Shown: piece after piece, positions 51,851 to 60,326 of the stretch
Position numbering within the stretch: the stretch's first letter is position 1
Layout: each line of letters starts with the position of its first letter
Assembly: GCF_000236785.1 (NCBI RefSeq)
Contig: NZ_AGUF01000059.1
Location: 1-60,326, forward strand
Origin: Achromobacter arsenitoxydans SY8
Lineage (GTDB): Bacteria > Pseudomonadota > Gammaproteobacteria > Burkholderiales > Burkholderiaceae_B
Direction of reading: 5' to 3'
Length of the DNA: 60,326 nt
Program-made: the position numbers and the translations under genes
Notes under the pieces: generated by a model
The model's input: only the letters and a program-made list of their open reading frames with translations
Databases searched by the model: none
What the model was told of the DNA's origin: nothing

Positions 51851-52823
51851 CCCTGTCGCCGCCGAGGCGATCCGTTGGTCCGCGCGCTTGCATGCGGGCG
51901 ACATGAGTGCGGCCGAGCATGCCGAACTTCTGGCGTGGCGGCGCGCGCATCCCGAGCACGAGATCGAGTTCCAGGCGCAGCAGATGCTGAGCCGCGCCGT
52001 CCAGGCCATGCCGGACGACGCGATCCGCCGGCTGTACGGGGGCGAACTGCCCGAACGTCCCAGGCTGGGACGCCGCAGGGCGTTGCGTGCCGGCGCCCTG
52101 TTGCTCTGCGCGGGGGCGGCCGGCGCGGCCGCCTGGGGCGTGGGCCGCGGTCCGGGGCGGCCGGCTTATGCCGCCCAGTGGTCCACGCGCAAGGGCGAGC
52201 GGCGCAGCGTGTCGCTGTCTGAAGGCAGCGTGCTGGAGCTCAATACGGATACGCAGGCCGACGTGGCCTTTTTTGATGACAGGCGGGTGGTGACGCTCAC
52301 GCGCGGCGAAGTCCTGTTCGACATAAGGCCGGATGCCGCGCGGCCGTTCTTCGTGGAAGCGGGCCCGGCCACGGTCCAGGTGACGGGCGCGCGCTTCAAT
52401 GTGCGGCGTACGGCGCAGGACGTGCATGTGGCGGTCGAGCAGGGTGTCGTGGAAGTTCGCGGCGGACCATGGTGGCATCGCAGCCGCAACGTGCTGAACG
52501 CGGGGCAGGGGACGCTTGTCGATGCCGACGGCCGGCAGCCCGGACCGCAAGCCGTGAACCTGTCGGCCGAACTGGCGTGGGTCAACGGGCGCCTGGTGTT
52601 TCGCAATGCGTCGCTGGCAACGGTAGTGGACGAACTGAACCGCTATCTGGCGCAGCCCTTGCGGCTGGCCAATGATCGCGTGGGAAGGTTGCGCCTTACC
52701 GCGTCCTTCAAACTGGACGATCCGGCGGGGATCGTCGAGGCGCTGCCGGGCGTGCTGCCCGTGGTGCTGCGCCGGCTGCAAGACGGCGGGGCGGTGCTGG
52801 ACCTGAAGCCTGGATCCGCCTGA
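51837..52823 (+). CDS. FecR-like anti-sigma/sigma-activating membrane protein
   Basis: This 328-residue protein has a cytoplasmic N-domain (DUF4880: VAAEAIRWSARLHAGDMSAAEHAELLAWRRAHPEHE), one transmembrane helix (ALRAGALLLCAGAAGAAAWGVG, residues about 81-102), and a periplasmic FecR domain (YAAQWSTRKGERRSVSLSEGSVLELNTDTQADVAF, GEVLFDI, VQVTGARFNVRR). The C-terminal part resembles the STN-type domain. Relays occupancy of the downstream receptor to the sigma factor. Confidence 0.92.
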   Translation: MIGDSPVAAEAIRWSARLHAGDMSAAEHAELLAWRRAHPEHEIEFQAQQMLSRAVQAMPDDAIRRLYGGELPERPRLGRRRALRAGALLLCAGAAGAAAWGVGRGPGRPAYAAQWSTRKGERRSVSLSEGSVLELNTDTQADVAFFDDRRVVTLTRGEVLFDIRPDAARPFFVEAGPATVQVTGARFNVRRTAQDVHVAVEQGVVEVRGGPWWHRSRNVLNAGQGTLVDADGRQPGPQAVNLSAELAWVNGRLVFRNASLATVVDELNRYLAQPLRLANDRVGRLRLTASFKLDDPAGIVEALPGVLPVVLRRLQDGGAVLDLKPGSA

Positions 52824-52998
52824 CCGGCATCAAGGTTTCAAATAGAAACAATTTCCTTTCCCGATTTCTTCAGGACTTTCGCGCGCTGATTCGTAGTACA
52901 TGGCAGGCCCGCCGAATTGCATCCGGTTGGCCCGTCACGATCCTTGGCCAAGGGATCGGGCGCGATGCGCCCGCCGCAATCATCGAACGAGTCCTGTC

Positions 52999-55491
52999 TT
53001 GAATCCACATTCCCGTATCACGATCCCCGCGCCGCGCAGGCGTCCCCTGCCGACCAGACTGGCCGTGGGCAGCCTGGCCCTGTCGGTGGCGCTTGCCCTG
53101 GCAGGCGGCATGGCCGCTACCGAAGCCCAGGCCCAGTCCGCCACGGTGCAGGTCGATATCGCCCCGCAGCCCCTTTCCGAAGCGTTGCTCCAGTTGGCCG
53201 AGCAGACGCGGCTGCAGATCCTGTTTGCGCCAGATATCGTGGCAGGCAAGGCGGCGCCCGCGCTGCGCGGCAGCTACACCGCGGACCAGGCGCTGGCCGC
53301 GTTGCTCAAGGGCAGCGGCCTGCAGTACCGCCGCGACGGAGACCGCTACCTGTTAACCGCGGGAGGCGCCGATGTGCTGGAGGCGGTTACGGTCATCGGC
53401 ATGGCGGAACGCCGCAGCATGACGGAGAACACGGGTTCGTACACGACGCGCATCACCAGCATCGCGTCCAAGACCGAGCAGAGCTTTCGCGAAATCCCCC
53501 AATCCGTCTCGGTCGTGACCCGGCAGCAGATGGAAGACCAGAACATCACCGATGTGCGCCAGGCCATGCTGGCCGTTCCCGGCATCACCTACAACGGGGT
53601 GGATTTCTATTCGCGCGGGTTCGCGATCACCAGCATGCAGCTCGATGGGGGCGCGCCGCTGGCCCTGGGTTCCTACAACTACGATCCGCAGCAGCAGATG
53701 GCGTTCTACGACCGGATCGAGGTCATGCGCGGCGCCTCGGGCCTGCTGGGCGGGGTGGGGGACCCGGGCGGCATCATCAACCTGGTGCGCAAGAAGCCGC
53801 TTTCGCAGAATCAATTGAAGGTGTCGCTGGGCGCGGGCAGCTGGGACGATTTCCGCAGCGAGATCGACGCCAGCGGCAAGCTATCCGAAAACGGCAAGCT
53901 GCGCGCTCGCGGCGTGTTCAGCTACCAGAACAGCGGCTCCTACATTGATCACCGCAGCACCGAGCGTCCGGCGCTTTACGGGGTGCTGGAAGCCGACCTC
54001 GGGCCGGACACGCTGGTGACGCTGGGCGGCAGCTACAGCCAGATCAATAACGACGGCGCGCCGCCCACCTTGCCCCGCTTCAGCAACGGCGCGGATCTGG
54101 GCCTGTCGCGCAGCGCGAACCTCTCGCAGCCGTGGGCCTATGACGATACCGACCGTTGGGAGGTGTTCGGCCAGTTGGAGCACCGGTTCCGCAACGGCTG
54201 GATCGCAAAGCTCAACGCGACCCATACCGACCAGAAGACCGACCGCATCTGGAACTACACGTCCGGCTCGGTGGACCCCGTCACGTACAAGGGACTGACG
54301 TGGGGAGCCGGCCGCGCCAATTCCGAGAACAAGCAGGACATGGTGGACGCGAATCTCAGCGGCGCCTTCGACCTGCTGGGTCGCACGCACGAATTCGTGG
54401 TGGGCGCGGACTGGCAGCGCGTGCGCAGCGATTGGGCCAACTCCAACCTTGCGATCAACTACAAGGAACCCGTCGATGCGTTCAATCCGGGGGCGTGGAA
54501 CCCGAGCATGACGGACGCCGACTTCAACTACAGCGCGCACTACGGGCCATGGGGCCAGGAGCAGGTCGGCGGCTATGCCATGCTGCGCCTGCATCCCACC
54601 GACCGCCTCAGCGTCGTGGCCGGCGCGCGCGTGAGCCGGTACGAGTTCTCGCAGCTCATCCGGACCAAGCGCGGCGCGGCGGCCTGGCAGCTGTTCCAGG
54701 ACGCCCAGTTCAAGGAGTCCACGGAAATAACGCCCTACGGCGGCCTGATCTACGACCTGAACGACAAGTGGTCCGTCTATGGCAGCTACTCGGCCATCTA
54801 CAAGCCGCAACCGCTGGTCATGCAAGGGCCGCTGCCGGGCAGTTCCCTGCCTCCCATCAAGGGCAAGAGCTTCGAAGCCGGCATCAAGGGCGAATTGTTC
54901 GACGGCGCCGCCAACGCGACGCTCAGCCTGTTCAACGTGGAGCGGACGGGCACGGCGGTGCTGGATCCCACCTACGAAAGCAGCAGCAACGCCTACGACG
55001 GCAACTGCTGCTACACGGCGCAGGGCAAGGTGATCAGCCGGGGCGTCGACGTCGAGTTTGGCGGCGAGATCGCCACGGGCTGGCAGATGTCGGCCGGCTA
55101 CACCTTCAACACCACCAAGGACAAGAGCACCAGCAGCGTCTATAGCAGCGTGACGCCCAAGCACCTTTTCAAGCTGGCCACGGCGTACCGCCTGCCGGGC
55201 GATTGGATGAAATGGACGGTGGGCGGCAGCATGCTCATCCAGAGCGCGACGTACGTGTCCGGGACGGCGAAGGATGCGAGCGGCGCCTTTGCCCCGTTCG
55301 ATTTCAGCCAGGGCGGCTATGCCATCCTGAACGCCATGGTCCGCTACCAGATCACTCCCCACTGGAACATGACGCTGAACGTCAACAACCTGACCGACCG
55401 CGTCTATTACCAGCAGGTGGGCACGCTGAACGGCAACAACGTCTATGGCGCGCCGCGCAACGCCATGCTGACGTTGCGGGGGACCTTCTAG
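52999..55491 (+). CDS. TonB-dependent siderophore receptor with STN signalling domain (FpvA/FoxA-like)
   Basis: This 830-residue protein starts at TTG 52999. The signal peptide (RLAVGSLALSVALALAGGMAATEAQAQ) is then of normal length; an ATG at 52900 would add a 33-residue basic leader without features. An N-terminal STN domain (VDIAPQPLSEALLQLAEQTRLQILFAPDIV) contacts FecR. The TonB box region is EAVTVIG. Plug: FREIPQSVSVVTRQQMED, GFAITSMQLDGGAP, MRGASGLLGGVGDPGGIINLVRKKP. A 22-stranded barrel ends in ML-TLRGTF with a terminal Phe. The ligand is a ferric siderophore; no biosynthesis genes are near, so it may use foreign siderophores. Confidence 0.9.
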   Translation: MNPHSRITIPAPRRRPLPTRLAVGSLALSVALALAGGMAATEAQAQSATVQVDIAPQPLSEALLQLAEQTRLQILFAPDIVAGKAAPALRGSYTADQALAALLKGSGLQYRRDGDRYLLTAGGADVLEAVTVIGMAERRSMTENTGSYTTRITSIASKTEQSFREIPQSVSVVTRQQMEDQNITDVRQAMLAVPGITYNGVDFYSRGFAITSMQLDGGAPLALGSYNYDPQQQMAFYDRIEVMRGASGLLGGVGDPGGIINLVRKKPLSQNQLKVSLGAGSWDDFRSEIDASGKLSENGKLRARGVFSYQNSGSYIDHRSTERPALYGVLEADLGPDTLVTLGGSYSQINNDGAPPTLPRFSNGADLGLSRSANLSQPWAYDDTDRWEVFGQLEHRFRNGWIAKLNATHTDQKTDRIWNYTSGSVDPVTYKGLTWGAGRANSENKQDMVDANLSGAFDLLGRTHEFVVGADWQRVRSDWANSNLAINYKEPVDAFNPGAWNPSMTDADFNYSAHYGPWGQEQVGGYAMLRLHPTDRLSVVAGARVSRYEFSQLIRTKRGAAAWQLFQDAQFKESTEITPYGGLIYDLNDKWSVYGSYSAIYKPQPLVMQGPLPGSSLPPIKGKSFEAGIKGELFDGAANATLSLFNVERTGTAVLDPTYESSSNAYDGNCCYTAQGKVISRGVDVEFGGEIATGWQMSAGYTFNTTKDKSTSSVYSSVTPKHLFKLATAYRLPGDWMKWTVGGSMLIQSATYVSGTAKDASGAFAPFDFSQGGYAILNAMVRYQITPHWNMTLNVNNLTDRVYYQQVGTLNGNNVYGAPRNAMLTLRGTF

Positions 55492-55498
55492 GCGAAGG

Positions 55499-55542
55499 CG
55501 CTGACAGGTTCGGGCCGGATCCCGGCGCCGATCCTGTCAGCG
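55499..55542. repeat. Inverted repeat downstream of the TonB receptor
   Basis: CGCTGACAGG (55499-55508) and CCTGTCAGCG (55533-55542) form a perfect 10-bp stem with a 24-nt GC-rich loop containing a smaller CCGG palindrome. It starts 8 bp after the receptor stop. No T tract follows. It may be a Rho-assisted terminator or a 3'-end stabiliser. Confidence 0.45.
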
Positions 55543-55605
55543 AAACGCCAACATCTTGGAGTAAGGTGTGGCTTCCCTACCCAGAGATCCCGCACGGAGC
55601 ACAAC

Positions 55606-56655
55606 TTGAAATACCGCAAACTCGGCCGCACCGACCTGGACGTCAGCCTGATCGGGCTGGGCACCATGACCTGGGGCGAGCAGAACACCGAAGCCGACGC
55701 GCATCAGCAGCTGGACTACGCGCTGGAGCGCGGCGTCAACCTGGTCGACGTGGCCGAAATGTATCCGGTGCCGCCCAAGCCCGAAACGCAGGGGCTGACC
55801 GAAACCTACATCGGCACCTGGCTGGCCAAGACCGGACGCCGCCAGGACATCGTGCTGGCCAGCAAGGTGGCCGGCCCCGTGCGCGACCCCAAGCGTCCCG
55901 GCCACATTCGCGACGGCAAGACCTTCCTGGACCGCAAGAACCTGACCGCGGCGCTGGACGCCAGCCTGAAGCGCCTGCAGACGGACTACCTGGACCTGTA
56001 CCAGCTGCATTGGCCCGACCGCAGCACTGCGACGTTCGGCCAGCTGAACTATCCCTGGGTCGAAGACGACCATACCGTGCCGATCGAGGAAACCCTGTCC
56101 GTGCTGCAGGACTTCGTGCGCGCCGGCAAGGTCCGCCACGTGGGCGTGTCGAACGAAACGCCGTGGGGCGTCAGCCAGTTCCTGCGCCATGCTGAAAACA
56201 AGGATTTGCCGCGGATCGTCTCTATCCAGAACGCCTACAGCCTGCTGAACCGCGTGTACGAGATCGGTCTGTCGGAATTCACGCACCACGAAGGCGTGGG
56301 CCTGCTGGCCTACTCGCCATTGGCGATGGGCATGCTTTGCGGCAAGTACCTGAACGGCGCCAAGCCGGCGGGCGCGCGCCTGACCGTGTATTCGCGCTTC
56401 ACCCGCTACAGCAACGAACAGGCCGAAGCCGCCACGCGCGAGTACGTGGAACTGGCCCGCGCGCACGGCATTTCGCCCACGCACCTGGCCCTGGCCTGGG
56501 TGAACCAGCGCCCGTTCGTCACCAGCAACCTGATCGGCGCGACCTCGCTGGAGCAGCTCAAGGAGAACATCGACAGCGTCGACGTGACCTTGCCGGCAGA
56601 CGTGCTGGACGCCATCAACCAGATCCACGTGCGCCACCCGAATGCGGCGCCCTGA
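55606..56655 (+). CDS. Aldo/keto reductase, Tas-like
   Basis: This 349-residue protein starts at TTG 55606 (MKYRKLGRTDLDVSLIGLGTMTWGEQNTEADAHQQLDYAL), with GGAG upstream. AKR motifs: LVDVAEMYPVPP (catalytic Asp/Tyr), VLASKVAG (Lys), DYLDLYQLHWPD (His) and SNLIGATSLEQLKENI (NADP-binding). Tas-like enzymes reduce aldehydes or substituted ketones; the physiological substrate is unknown. The following HAD gene starts 59 bp later. Confidence 0.9.
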   Translation: MKYRKLGRTDLDVSLIGLGTMTWGEQNTEADAHQQLDYALERGVNLVDVAEMYPVPPKPETQGLTETYIGTWLAKTGRRQDIVLASKVAGPVRDPKRPGHIRDGKTFLDRKNLTAALDASLKRLQTDYLDLYQLHWPDRSTATFGQLNYPWVEDDHTVPIEETLSVLQDFVRAGKVRHVGVSNETPWGVSQFLRHAENKDLPRIVSIQNAYSLLNRVYEIGLSEFTHHEGVGLLAYSPLAMGMLCGKYLNGAKPAGARLTVYSRFTRYSNEQAEAATREYVELARAHGISPTHLALAWVNQRPFVTSNLIGATSLEQLKENIDSVDVTLPADVLDAINQIHVRHPNAAP

Positions 56656-56713
56656 GGCCTGGATCGCGCAAGCGGCAGCGCGTGACGGTGATCGACTACT
56701 GGAGGATGTCCCG

Positions 56714-57379
56714 ATGATCAAAGCGATTGCGTTCGACGTGTTCGGCACCTTGGTCGAAATCGGGGCGCCCCGGCGCCCGTTCCGCGAGCTGGTCCGTCTG
56801 CTGGCGGCAGCCGGCCGCGTGCCGCAGCGGGGCGACGGCGCGCTCATCATGAGCCGCGACGTCGACCTGGCGCAGGCCGCGCGGCTTCTGGGGGGCATCA
56901 TCAGCGATCAAGACCTGGCGCGGCTGGAATCCGCGCTGCAGGAGGAATTGGCCAGCATCCGCCTGTTTCCCGACGCGGTGGACACGCTAAACGCGTTGCG
57001 CGAAAGCGGCTATCGGATTGCGCTGTGCTCGAACCTCGCGGCGCCCTATGGGCCGCCCGTGAGCGCGCTGCTGCCATTTGCGCCGGATTTTTGCGCATGG
57101 TCGTACACGGCGGGGGCGGTCAAGCCCGCGCCTGAAATCTATCAACACTTGTGTACGGGACTGGACTGCCAGCCCGGCGAGGTCCTGATGGTGGGCGATA
57201 CGGTCGACGCCGACCACTCCGGACCGCGCTGCTTCGGCATCGCGGGGTTTCATCTGGCCCGCAAGGGTCGCAGCCCCGTGCCGCAGGCGGAATCGGTCGC
57301 CAGCCTGGCCGATCTGATTCCGCTGCTGGCGCGCCATCGCATGGACGCGGCGGTTCGGCCGGACGCGCCAGGCCGCTAA
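56714..57379 (+). CDS. HAD-family hydrolase
   Basis: This 221-residue protein starts at 56714 (MIKAIAFDVFGTLVEIG), with GGAGG 8 nt upstream; the upstream frame is not needed. HAD motifs: nucleophile region FDVFGTL (D8), Ser in ALCSNLA, KPAPEIY and GDTVDADHSGP. DxFGTL rather than DxDxT suggests a dehalogenase- or phosphatase-like enzyme of subfamily I. Substrate unknown. Confidence 0.88.
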   Translation: MIKAIAFDVFGTLVEIGAPRRPFRELVRLLAAAGRVPQRGDGALIMSRDVDLAQAARLLGGIISDQDLARLESALQEELASIRLFPDAVDTLNALRESGYRIALCSNLAAPYGPPVSALLPFAPDFCAWSYTAGAVKPAPEIYQHLCTGLDCQPGEVLMVGDTVDADHSGPRCFGIAGFHLARKGRSPVPQAESVASLADLIPLLARHRMDAAVRPDAPGR

Positions 57380-57429
57380 GCCAGGCGCGTGCCGCCAACG
57401 CAGATGCTAGCGGGCCGTCCGACTTCCGG

Positions 57430-58545
57430 TCACTGCGCAGCGCCCTTGCCCGGCCCCCGGTAGCGCGACAACCAGTAGTCATAGGACGGCGGCAGCACCC
57501 GGCTCGGCTTGTCTTGGCCCAGGGCGACCGCCATCTGGTAGGGGTAATGCGGATTCGCCAGATGGGCGCGGGCGATCAGCACCAGATCCTGTTGCCCTTC
57601 GGCCACCGCGCGTTCAGCCATGTGCGGATCGTCGATGCACCAGCCAGCGGCCACGGGCATCTGCGTGTCCCGCTTGACGCGGCCAGCCACCGGCACGAAA
57701 AAGCCTGGCCCCCACGGGGTCTTGCCGTTCAGGGTGGAAAACCCGATGCTCGCGTCGATCAGATCCAGGCCGCTGTCGCGCATCTTGCGCACCAGCCCGA
57801 CCGCGTCAGGATAGAAGGCGTCGTCATGCCCGTCGTATTCGACCACGCCGAAGCGTGCGGTCAGCGGCAGGCGTTCCGGCCAGACCTCGCGCACGGCCTG
57901 CATCGTTTCCAGCAGGAAACGGCCGCGGTTCTCGGCGCTGCCGCCGTACTGGTCGGTGCGCTGATTGGCGACGGGCGAAAAGAAACTCTGCGCAAGGTAG
58001 CCGTGCGCGAAGTGCAGCTCCAGCCATTGGAAACCGGCCGCCAGCGCACGCCTGGCCGCCGCGACGAAATCCGCCTTGACGCGGGCGATGTCATCCAGGC
58101 CCATGGCCTGCGGGATTTTGGGCAGGCCGCCGCCAAAGGCGAGCGCCGACGGGCCCAGCGTCGGCCATCCACGGCGGTCGTCGTTGGCGATATGGTCGTC
58201 ACCCTCCCAGGGCTTGTTGGCGCTGGCCTTGCGGCCGGCATGGCCGATCTGAATGCCGGGCACCGCGCCGGCCGCGCGGATGGCCGCGGCAATGCGCGCC
58301 ATGCCCTCGATCTGGCCGTCTTCCCACAGACCTGTGCACCCGGGCGTGATGCGGCCTTCCGGAGACACGCCGGTGGCCTCGACGATCACCAGGCTGGCGC
58401 CGCCGCGGGCCATGCCGGTGTAGTGCGCAAGATGCCATTCGTTCACGTAGCCCTCGTGGGCCTGGTACTGGCACATCGGCGGGATCGCGATGCGATTGCG
58501 TAAGGTGACGCTTTTCAGTTGGAAGGGTGAGAACAGTGCGGACAT
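57430..58545 (-). CDS. NADH:flavin oxidoreductase, Old Yellow Enzyme family (YqjM-like)
   Basis: This 371-residue TIM-barrel FMN enzyme starts at 58545 (MSALFSPFQLKSVTLRNRIAIPPMCQYQAHEGYVNEWHLAHYT). It has the YqjM-type cluster HxAHGYLAQSFFSPVANQRTDQYGGSAENR (here FHFAHGYLAQSFFSP...) and C-terminal DLVLIARAHLANPHYPYQMA. Likely reduces alpha,beta-unsaturated carbonyls, nitro compounds or similar. It lies downstream of the SRPBCC gene in the same direction (46-bp gap) and divergent from LysR. Confidence 0.9.
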   Translation of the reverse strand: MSALFSPFQLKSVTLRNRIAIPPMCQYQAHEGYVNEWHLAHYTGMARGGASLVIVEATGVSPEGRITPGCTGLWEDGQIEGMARIAAAIRAAGAVPGIQIGHAGRKASANKPWEGDDHIANDDRRGWPTLGPSALAFGGGLPKIPQAMGLDDIARVKADFVAAARRALAAGFQWLELHFAHGYLAQSFFSPVANQRTDQYGGSAENRGRFLLETMQAVREVWPERLPLTARFGVVEYDGHDDAFYPDAVGLVRKMRDSGLDLIDASIGFSTLNGKTPWGPGFFVPVAGRVKRDTQMPVAAGWCIDDPHMAERAVAEGQQDLVLIARAHLANPHYPYQMAVALGQDKPSRVLPPSYDYWLSRYRGPGKGAAQ

Positions 58546-58591
58546 TGTGAATCCCGGTAATGCTGAATGAGTGAAATTGGGCGTGGAATCG

Positions 58592-59116
58592 TCACTGCCG
58601 CGTCTTTGCGGCGCGGGCGGCGGCGACCAGACCGTCCAGCCAGTCCTGGTGGCCATTGATCATCGGGTTGGGCTTGGCGGCGTGCAGGTCGGCGGCGGGC
58701 TTTCCCTTCTGGGTTTCCTGCGTAAGGATGCGCACCCGGCCGTGGTCCAGGTCCTCGACCAGCCAGGCATGGTGGACGTCCAGGCGGTCGTCGGCGCCTG
58801 GCTCGCCGGCCCAGCCGTGCCATGCGACGCGCCCGGGCTTGCCGGCCGCCGGCGGCGAGAATTCGTTGCACTGCGCCTCCACCGGGAATCCGAAGGTCTC
58901 GAAATAAAAGCGGACCCCGTCGGCCAGCACCGGCCCCTTGCCATCGTGGAAGCGCACGTTGGCGGAATTGGCGTAATACGTCGGCCAGCGCGAAGGAACG
59001 CTCAGCAGCGGCCAGATGTCGGCGGCAGCAAGGCCGGCAACAATGACCTCGTTGGACGCGAAGTTTTCGGTAAGGCCCGGAAGATACCCTTCGGGCCACA
59101 GGATGGCGTTCTGCAT
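58592..59116 (-). CDS. SRPBCC-family protein
   Basis: This 174-residue protein starts at 59116 (MQNAILWPEGYLPGLTENFASNEVIVAGLAAADIWPLLSVPSRWPTYYANSANV), with AAGGAG 8 nt upstream. The START-like pattern continues with VRFYFETFGFPVEAQCNEFSPP, RVAWHGWAGE and HAWLVEDLDHGRVRILTQETQKG, ending in a long helix. Its promoter region is shared with the divergent LysR gene, so LysR control is probable. Ligand unknown. Confidence 0.85.
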   Translation of the reverse strand: MQNAILWPEGYLPGLTENFASNEVIVAGLAAADIWPLLSVPSRWPTYYANSANVRFHDGKGPVLADGVRFYFETFGFPVEAQCNEFSPPAAGKPGRVAWHGWAGEPGADDRLDVHHAWLVEDLDHGRVRILTQETQKGKPAADLHAAKPNPMINGHQDWLDGLVAAARAAKTRQ

Positions 59117-59250
59117 GGAGGCGCTCCTTGGTTTGCTGGTTGTGCCGGCGCGGCCGGGGTTCGCCCGATCGGAAAGCGGCGCGGCAAGGGCTCGTCGCCC
59201 AGGAATGCTGCCAGGATAAGCGCGCGCGGATGATGTTTGTTCTAATGAAT

Positions 59251-59279
59251 CGTTATGGTTCGGATAAGAGTTCGTTATG
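59251..59279. promoter_or_regulatory. Direct repeat in the LysR-SRPBCC divergent region (candidate LTTR site)
   Basis: CGTTATG occurs at 59251-59257 and 59273-59279, 22 bp apart, so on one helix face. The second copy covers the LysR start codon. LysR regulators often bind such spaced sites in the divergent gap they share with targets. Evidence is limited to the repeat and its place. Confidence 0.3.
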
Positions 59280-60185
59280 ACGAATCCGCATTGGCTGCGC
59301 TCATTCGTGGCCCTCGTCGATACAGGAAGCTTCACGCGCGCGGCGATTCGGCTCGGCCTGACCCAGGCCGCCGTCAGCCAGCACGTCGGCCATCTGGAAG
59401 ACGAGTTCGGCCCCTTGTTGATCCGCCGTCCCCGCCAGATTGAATTGACGCCCGCCGGAGCGGCGCTGCTGGACTACTGCGACGAACTCGACCTGGCCGA
59501 CAAGCGCCTGAAATTGCGGCTCTCGGACGCCACGGTGGATAGTGGCGAGATCAGCCTCATCACTCCCGGCAGCGTGGGACTCGCCCTCTATCCGCTGCTG
59601 CTGACTTTGCAGCAGCAGCATCGCGGTCTGGTCATCCGCCATCGCTTTGCGCCCGATCCGGAAACGCGCGATGCCGTGCTGGCCAAGCAGTACGAACTGG
59701 GCCTGGTCACGCTAAGGCCCGACGACGCGCGTCTTGCGGCAACCCCGTTCGCCGAGGAACCCCTGGAACTCGTCGCGCCGGCGGGCGTGAAGGTGGAGCG
59801 CTGGGAAGACCTGGAAGCGTTGGGCTTCATCGACCATCCCGACGGACAGGCGATGGCCACCCGCTTGCTGGCGCGCCGATTCCCCGGCAATCCCGGCGTC
59901 AGGACGTTGCCATTGCACGGATTCACGAACCAGATCGCGCTGATCCTGGAACCGGTCGCGCGCGGCCTGGGCTTTACCGTCATCCCCCGGCATGCACGCG
60001 AGGCATACGCGCAGCCCGACGCGATCCAGGTGATCGAGTGCGGTGCGCCAGTGGTCGACACGCTCTGGCTGATCCATCGCGCGGAATGGCCGCTATCGGC
60101 GCGCGCGGCCTGGGTGCTGGAGCAACTGCGGAATATGTCGCCATTCAGAAGCGGCGGGCGGAAGGGGAGACCGAGATCGGGTTGA
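59277..60185 (+). CDS. LysR-family transcriptional regulator
   Basis: This 302-residue regulator has a classical N-terminal winged helix-turn-helix (WLRSFVALVDTGSFTRAAIRLGLTQAAVSQHVGHLEDEFGPLLIRRPRQIELTPAGAALL). A LysR substrate-binding domain follows (ISLITPGSVGLALYPLLLTLQ, YELGLVTLRPDD, IALILEPVARGLGFTVIPRHA). It is divergent from the SRPBCC/OYE pair and probably controls it. Inducer unknown. Confidence 0.93.
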   Translation: MTNPHWLRSFVALVDTGSFTRAAIRLGLTQAAVSQHVGHLEDEFGPLLIRRPRQIELTPAGAALLDYCDELDLADKRLKLRLSDATVDSGEISLITPGSVGLALYPLLLTLQQQHRGLVIRHRFAPDPETRDAVLAKQYELGLVTLRPDDARLAATPFAEEPLELVAPAGVKVERWEDLEALGFIDHPDGQAMATRLLARRFPGNPGVRTLPLHGFTNQIALILEPVARGLGFTVIPRHAREAYAQPDAIQVIECGAPVVDTLWLIHRAEWPLSARAAWVLEQLRNMSPFRSGGRKGRPRSG

Positions 60186-60228
60186 ATGGCGTGGAAGGCC
60201 GGGGCAATGAAGCGTCCTGCGCGCTCCT

Positions 60229-60326
60229 GCCCGATCGGGCCAATATTGGCCCGATCGGGCCATTTTTGGCCCGTTTTTTATCCAGCGTTTTCAAAGGCTT
60301 ATAAAAAATCGAGCCAACATTGGCCC
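60229..60326. repeat. Cluster of GC-rich palindromes at the window edge
   Basis: GCCCGATCGGGCC occurs at 60229-60241 and again at 60249-60261. Between them is the perfect palindrome GGGCCAATATTGGCCC (60237-60252), and a degenerate copy, GAGCCAACATTGGCCC, ends the window (60311-60326). The unit continues beyond the edge. No gene is seen after the LysR stop. Confidence 0.55.
60256..60279 (+). terminator. Rho-independent terminator after the LysR gene
   Basis: CGGGCCA (60256-60262), a TTTT loop, and TGGCCCG (60267-60273), followed directly by six T residues (60274-60279). It lies 71 bp after the LysR stop and is built from one copy of the palindrome repeat. Confidence 0.8.

Noticed and set aside
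52835-52849. GTTTCAAATAGAAAC as a FecI-type promoter or operator before the TonB receptor
   Set aside because: The inverted arms are only 5 bp, and no convincing -35/-10 pair of the FecI type fits the spacing.

Overview
The window looks like chromosome from a high-GC betaproteobacterium of the Alcaligenaceae, most likely Achromobacter or a close Bordetella relative. The pointers are two Bug-type (TctC) solute-binding proteins, a YadA-type trimeric autotransporter, a FecI/FecR/FpvA-like iron cassette, a CesT-type type III secretion chaperone, and many small catabolic enzymes. This is inference from gene content only. There are no phage heads, terminases, transposases, rRNA, tRNA or CRISPR arrays.

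Region 1 (1-1720, + strand) is the 3' end of a trimeric autotransporter adhesin. Its frame is cut by one in-frame TAG between the stalk and the YadA anchor. Region 2 (1806-25308, all - strand) is a compact 19-gene extracellular contractile injection system (eCIS) locus. In transcription order it encodes sheath, tube, a zinc-knuckle protein, a Pro/Ala-rich protein, a Pvc16-like cap, an AAA+ ATPase, an 85-aa protein, a DUF4157-JAMM fusion (best cargo toxin candidate), an 89-aa protein, CIS_tube, LysM, hub, spike, PAAR-like tip, gp25, two baseplate-J-like proteins (one with an inserted PA14 domain), a tail-protein-I-like protein and a DUF6519/beta-helix protein. Many junctions are ATGA overlaps, so the genes are probably one translationally coupled operon. 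A candidate promoter lies at 25512-25540.

Region 3 (25726-28305) is one large exported W/G-rich protein of unknown function. Region 4 (28382-34579) is a catabolic module: a GntR/FCD regulator facing away from two Bug proteins, two SDR dehydrogenases and a ThDP-dependent enzyme. The ThDP gene carries a leader hairpin that covers its Shine-Dalgarno sequence. A 12-bp AT-rich word occurs upstream of both ends of the module. Region 5 (34670-40130) holds an exported hypothetical protein, a 2OG-oxygenase-like protein, a membrane alpha/beta hydrolase, a GST and a class II aldolase.

Region 6 (about 40200-43058) is the second striking element. A CesT-like chaperone is followed 9 bp later by a 775-aa protein. 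That protein is a stand-alone LanM-type (DUF4135) lanthipeptide dehydratase domain with kinase and lyase residues apparently intact, but with no cyclase domain, precursor peptide or transporter. With an ECF/HrpL-like promoter box upstream, it reads as an undescribed type III effector. Region 7 (43094-51174) contains an exported protein, an SRPBCC protein, an FAD monooxygenase, DUF1993, a two-component pair, GNAT and a DUF4239-like membrane protein. Region 8 (51287-55491) is a Fur-boxed sigma/anti-sigma/TonB receptor cassette. Region 9 (55606-60185) is redox genes, an HAD hydrolase, an SRPBCC protein and a divergent LysR regulator. The window ends in a terminator inside a cluster of GC-rich palindromes.
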